Positions 24,997 to 33,900 of a stretch of DNA of 64,000 nucleotides are shown here, one piece after another. The notes under the pieces are model-generated. The model was given only the letters and a program-made list of their open reading frames with translations. It was not told the origin of the DNA and did not search any database. Position numbers and translations under genes: made by a program. The stretch is from DASZVB01 sp036272055 (GTDB taxonomy: Bacteria > Myxococcota_A > Polyangia > Polyangiales > Polyangiaceae), in NCBI GenBank assembly GCA_036272055.1, contig DATAZL010000032.1:1-64000 (forward strand). The letters run 5' to 3'. Every line of letters starts with the position of its first letter. Positions within the stretch are counted from its first letter, which is position 1.

Positions 24997-25959
24997 TCAG
25001 GGACCGGGAGCGTTCACGACTCGACGAAGCGCGTCGATTCTCCCTCTGGCTTCCGCAGCGTAGACGCTATTCGGATGCTCCGCGAGCAGGCGTTGCCACG
25101 TGACGCGCTCCGCGTTCGCGCGTCCCAGATTCCGCAAGCTCTGGGCACGGCTCACGAGCGCTTCTTCCGCGAGCTCGCCGTGCTCACCCTTCAGGTACTG
25201 ACCGAATTGTCGCTCGGCGTCGGTCGAGTCGCCCTGCGCGAGGAGCAGTTTCCCGAGCGACAAGCGGGCTAGCCGCGCCTCGTCCGACGAGGGATACCGC
25301 GCGATGAGCTGCGAGTAGAGCTTCTCCGCGTTCGAGAAATTGCCGCCTCTCCGGGCGGCGTTGGCGCTCGTGAAGAGAGCGGCCGCGGTCGACTCGGCGC
25401 TCGCGTGTGCGGCTCCCGCGACGACGGGCGAAGGATGAACGACGACCGGGGCCATCTCCCTGAGCGAGTCCGCGACGGGCTCGGGATCTTTGGGTTGGGC
25501 TCCCAGGGCGGCAGAAGCCGTCGGCGGCACGTTGATTTGCGGCGGCACGACGGCTCCCGTCGCGCCACTGCCCGACGCTGCGCGCCCGAGAAACCGCGCC
25601 GGCACCAGGCCGGCCCACATCGCCGCGGCCGCCCCCGTCGCACACACGAGCGCCGCAACGAGGAGCACGGAAGCGAAGCGTCTGCCCGCACGCGGCGCTC
25701 TAGCGGCATGCGGCGAGGCGAGCCCGCTCGCCGCCACGCGCATCATCGCGGCGTCGGCGGCTTTGGAGACGAGCGCTTCGTCTCCAGCGCGCACGGCTGT
25801 GCAAAGGTCCATGTCCAGGCCCACTCGATGCGCGACCTGGAGCTCCGGATCCGCCTGAAGAGCCCTCTCGAGCTCGCTCTCTTCCGCCTCGGAGAGCAGC
25901 CCGCGTCGCGCGAGCACGCTCAGATCTTCCGGCGAGGTGCCACCGTGAGTCTTCTTCAT
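24997..25959 (-). CDS. Anti-sigma-like membrane protein with periplasmic TPRs (320 aa)
   Basis: The start overlaps the sigma factor stop codon (ATGA). A cytoplasmic N-terminal segment of about 90 residues (LSEAEESELERALQADPELQ) is followed by one TM segment (FASVLLVAALVCATGAAAAMW) near residues 96-116 and a Pro-rich linker. The periplasmic end has TPR-like helices (AEKLYSQLIARYPSSDEARL, ADRQF-like, WQRLLAEHPNSVYAAEARGR). This is the usual shape of a membrane anti-sigma factor that senses envelope conditions. A zinc-binding HxxxCxxC motif is absent. Confidence 0.7.
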   Translation of the reverse strand: MKKTHGGTSPEDLSVLARRGLLSEAEESELERALQADPELQVAHRVGLDMDLCTAVRAGDEALVSKAADAAMMRVAASGLASPHAARAPRAGRRFASVLLVAALVCATGAAAAMWAGLVPARFLGRAASGSGATGAVVPPQINVPPTASAALGAQPKDPEPVADSLREMAPVVVHPSPVVAGAAHASAESTAAALFTSANAARRGGNFSNAEKLYSQLIARYPSSDEARLARLSLGKLLLAQGDSTDAERQFGQYLKGEHGELAEEALVSRAQSLRNLGRANAERVTWQRLLAEHPNSVYAAEARGRIDALRRVVNAPGP

Positions 25960-26627
25960 GCTTCGTCCTTCACGGTCTCGCGGAGGGCAGCGTCGGAATG
26001 GAGACGCACGCGAAGTTTGGAGAGCGCGTTGCGCAATCGACTCCGCACCGTATTGAGTGGAGCGGCGGTGACGGCAGCCGTCTCTTCGATCGTGTAACCG
26101 AGCACCGCGTGGAGCGCGAGCACCTCGGCCTGCGCCTCCGGCAACTCCGACACCAGTTGCCGCAGCCCTTCGCGCCGCCGAGCCGCGCTCACGATCTCCG
26201 CCGGGGAGCGATCGTCGCGCGCGAGATCGGCGAGCTCTTCAGGAGCGCTGCTCGGAGTATGACGGGTGCGATAGCCGGCGCGCCGGCGCGCGTTCATCGC
26301 CGTCTGCACGGCGATGCGGCACGCGAAGTGGAGCGGCGTGCACTCCCCGCGGAACCCCGGCAGCGCGAGGTAAAGGGCGACCATGGAATCTTGCAACGTG
26401 TCCTCGACGTCCGGGTGCGCGGCCCCGAGCACCCCGCGGATGACGCGCAGCATCGCGGGCCCCACCGTGACGAGGAGCGTCCGCTGCGCCTCCGGATTGC
26501 CATCCCGCGAGAGGGTGACGATCTGCGCCAAGGGCCCGGAAAGGCTCGGCTCCTGGTCGGCTATCCGCTGCGCTCCGCCGCCCGCCGGGTCCGGCGTCGG
26601 GCCTTTCGGCGTGAGGAGTCGCAGCAT
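25956..26627 (-). CDS. ECF RNA polymerase sigma factor (223 aa)
   Basis: Sigma-70 region 2 is at about residues 45-110 (MLRVIRGVLGAAHPDVEDTL, QDSMVALYLALPGF) and region 4 at about 155-210 (VSELPEAQAEVLALHAVLGY, TIEETAAVTAAPLNTVRSRL). The ATG at 26627 is chosen because the homology begins 40 residues after it; upstream in-frame starts add an unlikely N-terminal tail. It is the first gene of a run that could extend to 16,963, so it probably directs transcription of the anti-sigma, barrel, peroxidase and lipoprotein genes. Confidence 0.87.
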   Translation of the reverse strand: MLRLLTPKGPTPDPAGGGAQRIADQEPSLSGPLAQIVTLSRDGNPEAQRTLLVTVGPAMLRVIRGVLGAAHPDVEDTLQDSMVALYLALPGFRGECTPLHFACRIAVQTAMNARRRAGYRTRHTPSSAPEELADLARDDRSPAEIVSAARRREGLRQLVSELPEAQAEVLALHAVLGYTIEETAAVTAAPLNTVRSRLRNALSKLRVRLHSDAALRETVKDEA

Positions 26628-26716
26628 GACTTCTACCTGTACCCCGGCCAGGAAAAACGGACCACACACGCCGCGATGAAGGAGACTGGGCGGGGTCAAG
26701 CAGAGGAGAATCGAGC

Positions 26717-27229
26717 ATGGTGGGGTTCACGCGAACGGGGTTCGTCGCAAACGTGGTGTTGCTGGCGACGGGGTGCACGGCGCGGGATTCGTCGAGCGGG
26801 CTCTTCGACGGAGGCGCGCACTTCGACGGAAGTGCGATGCCCACGAGCATGGACGCCGCGGTCGTCGGCTCGGCCATGCCGGTGGCTCCGGGACCGCCGC
26901 CGATCAGCGCCGGGACGCATTTCCGCGACGCGGGGCCGCAGACCACTTGCATGCGTAGGCCACTCCCCGTAGTGGGCGATGCCGGGGAATGCCGCTATGA
27001 TCTCCAGCAAGGCCTTGGCAATGGCCCTCCTGACCCAGGGTATCTCGATCTCCGCGTCACATCCGCCGGGAGCATCACGCACATCGTTTATGCATCGTCC
27101 TGCGTGACGGACGTAGACGGCTGGTACTTCGAGATCAAAAGCCCAGGTTATATCGAGGTCGTGCTCTGCCCGGCCACCTGCAGCAAATCGCCGAGCCTCG
27201 TCGACGTCCATGCAGAATGCAGCGAATAG
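26717..27229 (+). CDS. Exported lipoprotein with C-terminal Cys-rich module (170 aa)
   Basis: A lipobox (VVLLATGCTAR) is followed by a Ser/Asp/Pro linker. The C-terminal 90 residues (CRYDLQQGLGNGPPDPGYLD, IVYASSCVTDVDGWYFEIK) end in EVVLCPATCSKSPSLV and CSE. The last part resembles the C-terminal module of the broken vWA lipoprotein at 13,429 (WYYDNP, ILCPSTC). So this may be a free-standing copy of that module. It is transcribed divergently from the sigma factor gene, with about 90 bases between the starts. Confidence 0.7.
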   Translation: MVGFTRTGFVANVVLLATGCTARDSSSGLFDGGAHFDGSAMPTSMDAAVVGSAMPVAPGPPPISAGTHFRDAGPQTTCMRRPLPVVGDAGECRYDLQQGLGNGPPDPGYLDLRVTSAGSITHIVYASSCVTDVDGWYFEIKSPGYIEVVLCPATCSKSPSLVDVHAECSE

Positions 27230-27271
27230 ACCTTCCCGTGGCCGTTCACACGCTGACGGCGAGCGAGCGCT

Positions 27272-27967
27272 CTACTGCGTTCGCTCGCCGTTCAATATCT
27301 TCACGAGCTCGGCGTAGTCGGAGTCGTCGATGGCGCCTTGCTGCTTGCAGCGGACCTTGCCGGCGGGGTCGACGAGGAGATGGGCGGGGAGCTCCGGATC
27401 GCTGCCGTCGAAGCCGGCTTGCTTGAGCCAGTTGACGCGCGCGGGACCGTCCTCGAGCCAGTACGTCGCGCTCATTCCCGCCGCGGGCTGCGCGGCGAGG
27501 AACGTCTCGAGCTGACGTTGATCGTCGTCGATGGATATGAACGCGACGCGGAGCGGCGCGCGCTCACCGGCGGTCTTCGCCTCCCACGATTTCAGGCGCG
27601 GGATCTCCTCGCGACACGGCACGCACCACGCGGCCCAGAGATTCACCCAGGTCCAGTGCCCTGAACCGACGGGGAGCTTCTCGCCGAGGAGCGCGGTCTT
27701 GCCGGCGCGCGCGAGCGGCGCCTTGGGAGCGTCCTTTCCGGCCCTGCCGAGCTGACCGTCGCAGAGCACCTTGTGCGGCTTTTCCACCGTCGCGGCCGCC
27801 GTGACGACCGGCGAAGCCGTCGCCGTCGCCGCGGGTCCCGTCGCCTGCACGGCCTGCGAGCGCGCCTGGGGTGCGAGCTGCGGCTTCACGTCCTCGTCGC
27901 ACGCTATCGACAGCGAGAGCGACGCCAGCGCCCCGAGTGCGAGAACCTCCCTGGTTCCGTTGATCAT
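27272..27967 (-). CDS. TlpA-like thioredoxin lipoprotein (231 aa)
   Basis: The ATG at 27967 gives a signal peptide with lipobox-like SLSIACDEDV. The thioredoxin fold starts near residue 75 with the active site WAAWCVPCREEIPRL and continues through FISIDDDQRQ and ELPAHLLVDPAGKV (cis-Pro in LPAH). Family members reduce disulfides in the periplasm, often for cytochrome or protein maturation. It is the third gene behind the VKOR-type oxidase, which suggests a shared thiol-disulfide role. Confidence 0.85.
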   Translation of the reverse strand: MINGTREVLALGALASLSLSIACDEDVKPQLAPQARSQAVQATGPAATATASPVVTAAATVEKPHKVLCDGQLGRAGKDAPKAPLARAGKTALLGEKLPVGSGHWTWVNLWAAWCVPCREEIPRLKSWEAKTAGERAPLRVAFISIDDDQRQLETFLAAQPAAGMSATYWLEDGPARVNWLKQAGFDGSDPELPAHLLVDPAGKVRCKQQGAIDDSDYAELVKILNGERTQ

Positions 27968-27981
27968 GCCTCGTCTCGCCT

Positions 27982-28698
27982 TCACAGCCGGCAATCCACC
28001 CATGACGCGAACGCGCTCCGATTGATCGCGTCGTCGTCGCACTTGGTCTCGTTCCGCGAGTTCGTCCACTGGCAGAACTCCTTGGGGTTCAGCTGCGCGT
28101 ACTCGCTGCCGAGCCACAGGAGGCCGACCTTCTTGTCGACGTCGGGCTCGCCCGACGATTCCTTGATCTGGAACATCACCGAGTTCGCCCGGCGGTGCGA
28201 CAGGGCCTGGTTCTTGTCCGCCGAGCCCGTCTTCGACGCGCGGGCGACGACGAGGAAGTAGCGCGCACCCTTCCGGTCCAGCCACTTGTCGTCGATGAGC
28301 TTCTTCGCGCCGTCGTCGAGCGCGTCCATCCCTGTATCGAACAGGATGACGCCGCCGCGCTCCCGGAGCGGACGGAAGAGCGCGTTGAAGTCGTCGTCGC
28401 TGATCGACGCGAACGTCTTCACGTCGGCGGGCTTGCAGCCGCGGCGCGAGTCCCCTTCGGCGAGTCCGCACGAATGGAGCACGCGCTCGAGCACCTGCTT
28501 GAACTGGGGCGTGCAGTACGGCGCCTCCGACTGATCGGCGACCGCGACCGCGGGCTTGTTCGTCTCGGGCGTCGCGAGACGCTCACCGGCGGCGTGCACC
28601 GAGGACCGGAGGGAAAAGAGCATCGACGCGAGCACGATGGTGCCCACCATCACGCCGAGGGTCGGAGCAACCAGCGCCGTCGGATCGCTCTGCTTCAC
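27982..28698 (-). CDS. OmpA-like periplasmic protein with one N-terminal TM segment (238 aa)
   Basis: The GTG at 28698 overlaps the VKOR gene stop codon (GTGA). An N-terminal anchor (LVAPTLGVMVGTIVLASMLF) precedes a Cys-containing domain and an OmpA-like C terminus (ILFDTGMDALDDGAKKLID, VVARASKTGSADKNQALSHR, RANSVMFQI). OmpA-like domains usually bind peptidoglycan. Cysteines (YCTPQF, HSCGLAEG, RGCKPAD, FCQW, KCDDD, DCRL) are frequent, so it could be a substrate of the neighbouring redox genes. Confidence 0.7.
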   Translation of the reverse strand: MKQSDPTALVAPTLGVMVGTIVLASMLFSLRSSVHAAGERLATPETNKPAVAVADQSEAPYCTPQFKQVLERVLHSCGLAEGDSRRGCKPADVKTFASISDDDFNALFRPLRERGGVILFDTGMDALDDGAKKLIDDKWLDRKGARYFLVVARASKTGSADKNQALSHRRANSVMFQIKESSGEPDVDKKVGLLWLGSEYAQLNPKEFCQWTNSRNETKCDDDAINRSAFASWVDCRL

Positions 28699-29939
28699 TT
28701 GAGCACCTCCGGCGATAGCGTCGCGAGCGTGTACCTCAGGCCGATGTCCGTGTCCTCGTCGCAGAACCGCTTCGTCCCGAAGTACATCTGGGGGGTCGAG
28801 ACGGGGATGCTGTTGTCGGCCGCGAAGTGGAGCTGCCGGTTCAAGGTCTGGAGCGTCTGCTTCGCGTCCATGCACTGGAGCGTCTGGGCGCCCCATTTCT
28901 GAGAGATCGCGGCGCGGAGTTGCTGCGGCCCGGCCTTGCCGGCCTTCGTCAGCTCTTCCTGGTTGTCGTACGACCACTCGAGCACCTGGCGCGCCTGGTT
29001 GCCGCCGCAGATGACCGCGCGCGCGACGAGACAGGCGCCGGGGTGAAGCGGCTCGCTCAGCATCCAGTTGCAGTCACTGTCGAGCGGGAAGAGCGACAGC
29101 TGGATGTTCAGCTTGTCGTAGACGTCCTCGGCGACGAGCCGCTCGTGGAACGCCTTGCAGGTCGGGCAGAGCGGGTCCTCGAACAGGATCGTCGGCTGGG
29201 TCGACTTCGGCGACGCGATGTGGATGAGCGCGTTGGCGCTCTCCTCCGCCACCTTGAGACCACCGCAGTTGCCGAGATAGGGGCGGCTGTCCGGCATCGC
29301 GCTCGCGTAGACGACCGCGGGCATCAGCGAGAACAACCCGAACGCGACGAGCCACGCCGGCGGCAAGAGCCATCCGACGTCGGGTCGTGCGGCCCCGTAC
29401 GGATCGGCGGGGCGGTCGTAAGGCGAGCCGCTCGGCGCGCGCATCGACGGACCGCGACGGAGCGCGAGCAGGCCGGTGATCGCCGAGCCGGCGAGCAGGA
29501 ACGACGATATATAAACGCCGACGCAGACGAGACAGAACGTCCCGAGCTTCGTCACGCTGATCGTCAGCATCACGAGTGACGCCCCGAGCGGCGCGAGGGC
29601 CAGGAGGGCGAACGTCATGACCGCCTTCCGCGGCGCCTTGTCCCCGGCGATGAACAGGTAAAGGGCGAACGCCGTGAGGAACGTGAACGCGCCGACGGCG
29701 AAGAGCGAGATCGGGATCCCTCCCCAGTACTTCTCCTTGAAGAGCGCCGAGTACGGGCTGTACATCGCCGCGCGGCAGGCGTCGGCCGAGTCGGTGACCG
29801 GCGCGCCGGGGATGATGCTGCAGTGGATGTCGTGCAGACGGCGGTCCAGGTGCTTCGCGTAGTCGAACGTCGAGTACGAGCTGAAGAGCAGCCCGAGGAG
29901 CGACGCCACCAGGGCCACGAGCCCGGAAACTCTCGTCAT
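28695..29939 (-). CDS. VKOR-thioredoxin fusion, disulfide-generating membrane enzyme (414 aa)
   Basis: The N-terminal half is a vitamin K epoxide reductase-type four-helix domain. It has a periplasmic cysteine pair (HDIHCSIIPG and ADACRAAMYS), conserved SPYS, and the CxxC active site FCLVCVGVY near residue 145. The second half is a DsbA/thioredoxin-like domain with FEDPLCPTCKAFHERLV. Bacterial VKOR fusions oxidise periplasmic thiols using quinone, replacing DsbB/DsbA. The ATG at 29939 has GGAG six bases upstream. The downstream OmpA-like and TlpA-like genes are tightly spaced. Confidence 0.87.
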   Translation of the reverse strand: MTRVSGLVALVASLLGLLFSSYSTFDYAKHLDRRLHDIHCSIIPGAPVTDSADACRAAMYSPYSALFKEKYWGGIPISLFAVGAFTFLTAFALYLFIAGDKAPRKAVMTFALLALAPLGASLVMLTISVTKLGTFCLVCVGVYISSFLLAGSAITGLLALRRGPSMRAPSGSPYDRPADPYGAARPDVGWLLPPAWLVAFGLFSLMPAVVYASAMPDSRPYLGNCGGLKVAEESANALIHIASPKSTQPTILFEDPLCPTCKAFHERLVAEDVYDKLNIQLSLFPLDSDCNWMLSEPLHPGACLVARAVICGGNQARQVLEWSYDNQEELTKAGKAGPQQLRAAISQKWGAQTLQCMDAKQTLQTLNRQLHFAADNSIPVSTPQMYFGTKRFCDEDTDIGLRYTLATLSPEVLK

Positions 29940-30057
29940 CTCATTCTCCGCGGGCGAGACTCGCAAAGCTTGGCGCGCGCGGGCAAGTGCCGTGGAGTCA
30001 CGACGTCCGGCTCGGGCGAAAGCCGGGTGATTACGGTTCGATAGAGCTCGCGGCGCG

Positions 30058-30912
30058 TTACTCGGACGGCGCTTTCATGTCCCAAGGCCGCTGACCGTTC
30101 GGATCGCGGTGCTCGCGCAGCCACTCGAGGACGGCTTTTGCCCAGATCTTGCGACCTTGCATGGAAGGATGAATGTGATCCCTCATCCTCTCGAGGTCCG
30201 GAACCAGCGCCGAACTGTCGAGATAAACGCACGGCGCGCAGCTCTCGCGGATCGTCTGGAGCAGCGCCGGCCGAGCGCCGTGCCAGAGCGGCGGCGCGAC
30301 CCAGACGCACGCCCTTCCGCCGAGACGCCCGACGAGCCGATGAATCGTCGGAGCGCGCTGAGCGGGGTCCGGGATGAGTAGCTCGTTCGCGCCCAGCGTG
30401 ATGAGCACCAGGTCCGGATGAAACCGGCTCAGGTACTCGTCGAGATCCTTCTTCCCCGCCCAGGTCGGGATGTACGTGCTCGTCTCGTACTTGAGCACGC
30501 CGTGAACGCCCTGCCCCTTGAGCTCGCGATTCAGATCGATCCCGAGAGCGCCCGCGAACGAATCGCCGATCTGCAGGATGGTCGTCCCGGCCGGCAGCGG
30601 CGGCCCGGCAGGCACCGGCGTCTCGGCCACCGGGGTGGTCGCTGCCGGAGCGTCCGCGCTCGGTGCAGCCGTTGGAGCGACTTCGGGCTGGGGGTTCTCC
30701 CTCCGCGTCGCAGTCGTCGGCGGTCCGGCCCTCGCCGGCACGGCGCGCTCCGAGCCCGTCGCCGAGACGTCGGTCGGCCCCGCCGGAGCAATGGTCGGCG
30801 AGCACCCGAGCATCGTCACGACGCCAGCGACCGCCAAGAGCACAGCCCGCGACGTGAAGACGGCTCGAGACGCCGGGACGACTCGCGGTGGCTCTTCGCG
30901 ATGGGGCGTCAT
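30058..30912 (-). CDS. SGNH/GDSL-type hydrolase lipoprotein (284 aa)
   Basis: The ATG at 30912 overlaps the preceding stop codon (ATGA). A TM/lipobox (AVAGVVTMLGCSP) is followed by an Ala/Pro/Thr-rich linker of about 70 residues. The catalytic domain shows block I ILQIGDSFAG (nucleophile Ser), block III-like LITLGANELLI and the C-terminal block V DHIHPSMQG with Asp and His. The family hydrolyses esters of lipids or polysaccharides. It is coupled to the giant fusion protein gene upstream. Confidence 0.8.
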   Translation of the reverse strand: MTPHREEPPRVVPASRAVFTSRAVLLAVAGVVTMLGCSPTIAPAGPTDVSATGSERAVPARAGPPTTATRRENPQPEVAPTAAPSADAPAATTPVAETPVPAGPPLPAGTTILQIGDSFAGALGIDLNRELKGQGVHGVLKYETSTYIPTWAGKKDLDEYLSRFHPDLVLITLGANELLIPDPAQRAPTIHRLVGRLGGRACVWVAPPLWHGARPALLQTIRESCAPCVYLDSSALVPDLERMRDHIHPSMQGRKIWAKAVLEWLREHRDPNGQRPWDMKAPSE

Positions 30913-33900
30913 GGGCAGCACGCGCTATTCCAGCCGACTCCGACGTCGCGGTTCTTGCAACCGGCGGCGTGGCCCACGGCGTTGCGCGCTTCGTGGGTAC
31001 CACCCTCGAACCGGTTCGCGTGGGGACGTCGCGGCTGAAAGGTCTGACAGTCGTGGTCGAACTCCGGGGAGCGAAGCCGCTTCACGGCGGCGGTGTCGAG
31101 CGGACCCTTCGCGGGCTCCTCGACCTTCGTCGACCACTCGCACCCGTGGCCCGGCACGAGCTCGTGGAGCGGCGCACAACCCTGCTCGCCGGGCGGCGCG
31201 CAGCGCACGCCGTTCCACGTCTTGCCGTCACGGCATTCCGCTTCGAGCACGCCGGCGAGACACGCATCGTCCGGCGCTGCCCCGAACGGACACGGCTCGC
31301 CCACAACGGAGCTCACGCAACGAAACCCGAGGTGCGACTGCCGATCCCCGGGCACGACCCGGTTCCGGAGCCGCACCCGCATCCACTTGTCGAAGCGACG
31401 GCTCCAGCCGCCACCGCGATAGACCCGAGTCGCGCTCTGCACGGGAGGCCATGGGTAGTCCCCGTACCCGGTGCTCGTCCACTCCCAGACGTTGCCCGTC
31501 ATGTCGAACAGCCCCGACGCCCCCGCCGGAAAGCTCTTCACGGCGCACGCGCCGCCCTTCTTCCAGCAAGCGCGTCCATCGGGCGACTCGTCCCCCCACG
31601 AGTAGAGCCTCTCGTCGCCCCCCGACGCCGCGTACTCCCACTCCGCCTCCGTCGGCAATCGCGCGCCGCGCTGCGCGCAGAACGTCTCCGCCTGCATCGC
31701 GTCCACGCAGTTGATCGGCAACTCGCGCGAGTGCCCGCCACTCGCCGTACACGTCACCCGCTTCGCGTCCGCCGGAGTGCACCTCCCCGTCGCAACGCAA
31801 TCCGAGTACGCCCCCACCGTAACCTCCGTCCGATCGACACAGAACGAAGCCAGCCGAGTCCGGTACCGAGGCCACTCGTCCCCCACCCCCTCCCCCCGCA
31901 CCGACCCTATCCAAGTCTCCCCCCCCGAAACCCGTTCCATCCCCTCCCCACAGGCAGCCCCGGGTGAGGGTGAGGGTCCGGGTAAGGGTGAGGGTCCGGG
32001 TAAGGGTCCGCTTCCCCTCCCGCTCCCGCCTCCCCTCACTGCCGACTTCACGCCGGTTTTCGTCGTGCATCTCTCGACGAGCTCCGCCATCTCGGCGCGC
32101 TCGGGCGGGCGTGGGCCTTCGAGCGTCGACCATTTCGCGTACGCGGCGGTGAGCGTCGGTACGTCGTCGAGCATGCAGGCCATGACGATGCGTAGCTTGT
32201 ACGCTTCACGCTCGACGGTGGGCAGCGGCAAGCTCTTGCCGAGCGCCGTGTCGAGGCTCGACGCGACGAGCGCGTACCGTCCCTCGCCGGCGTAGGTGCG
32301 CGCGAGGAGATAGTCCGCGAGCCCGAGCGACGGCTCGCGCATCGACCACGCCCCGAGCGCCGAGATTGCTGCCGTCGGGCTCCGTCCGAGCACGGGATCG
32401 CCAACGAGGTACGCGACCAGCGCGTCGTGGCTCGTCGCGCCGGCGGCGTATTCCTTCACGTCGAGGGTGCGGAGCCGATCCGGGTCGACCACGACCGCGC
32501 GGACGTCCTCGAAGCGACGGCGCGCGTCGTCGTCCTGATGCGCCGCGAGCGACAGATCGCCGAGCGACTCGATGGCGCGGGCGCGCGACGCCTTGGCGAG
32601 CGACATGTCGGCACCGATGTGCTCGAGGAGCGCGCGAGCCGTGTCGAGCGCGCCCTCGTGCTGCGAGCAGGCCGCGACGCCGAGCCGCGCACCGAGATCG
32701 TGCGGATCGAGCTCGAGGAGCTTCGCGTAGAGCTCGCGCGCGCGCGCAGTGTCGAGCTGGCCGAGCGCTCCGCCGGCCTCGCCCTCCAGCCGATCGACGA
32801 CGTGCGGGCAGCGCCGGCCGAAGATCGCCGGCTGATCGAACCGCGCGCGCGCGACCTGGAGCACGTCCTCGCCGACCTTCAGCGAGTCGAGCGACGAGAG
32901 CCAGCGCCGCTCGAGCTCCGCGAAGCTCGTCTTCGTGAGCGTCTCGAGCGACTCGCCGCCGTACCACGCGCGCACGACGCCCGCGCCCGCGTCGCGGCGG
33001 AGCCATTCGACGAACGCGCCGGCGACCACGTACGCGCGTGACGACGGCTCGCCGAGGAAGCTCAGCTTGAAGACGCGGTCGAGCGGCGGCAGAAGCTTCA
33101 AGTCGCGCATCGCCTTCGCCCACTCATCGAGCGAGAGCACCTCGTCTCGGGGCGCGGCCGCCACCGCGACGCCCTCGATGCGTCCCGGATCGGGGACGAT
33201 GCCGAAGAACGGCCCCGCGACGCGGAATGGGCCGCGCGCGAACGTCCCCGCCTCGACGTGGGCGAGCTCGTGACGCATCACCGGGTGCGGGAAACCGTTG
33301 CGCTGGATGTAGATCTCTCGGCGCCACGGCTTCGCGATGTAGGTCCCCGCGGCGCCCATCAGGTAGCCCTTCTGATCGGGGTTCGCGAACACGAAGGCGA
33401 CGACGTGGGCGGGCCCGGTCACGCCGAAGAAGCGGTCGAGCTGGCCGAGGTGCGCGTTGCACTCGTGCGCGAGCGCCTTCGCCTCGAGCTCCGGCGTGCC
33501 CGTCGGATAGACGAGCTCGCAGCGGCCGTCGGTGAGGTGCTGGCCGAGCGCTTCACGGATCGACGCCGTCGTCTGGTAGTGCCCCATGCGCGTGCCCTCG
33601 CACGAGTGCGTGACGCTGCACGCGCCGGCCAGGACGGCGAGCGCGGCCACACCCGAGCGAGTCCGCGCCGCCGAGCGCAGCAGAGGGAGCCCCCCATCCA
33701 GAAGCCGAGCCGCGGCGAAAACGGCAACCAGGGTGGCCACAGAGCCCATCCGGTAAGTGACGAGCCGGCCCATCCCGGTGATGACCGAGTCGTAGAGCGT
33801 CCCTGCGAAGAACCCCACGAAGGGGTCGAACGCGAAGACCATCGGGCTCGTGTAGAAGCGGACGACGCTGGCGACGACGCCCGCGAGCGGCCCCGCGACG

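Noticed and set aside
26239..26952. Long minus-strand open frame spanning the sigma gene start
   Set aside because: It overlaps the sigma frame and the divergent lipoprotein start; the sigma homology and its upstream context point to ATG 26627, so this is a shadow.
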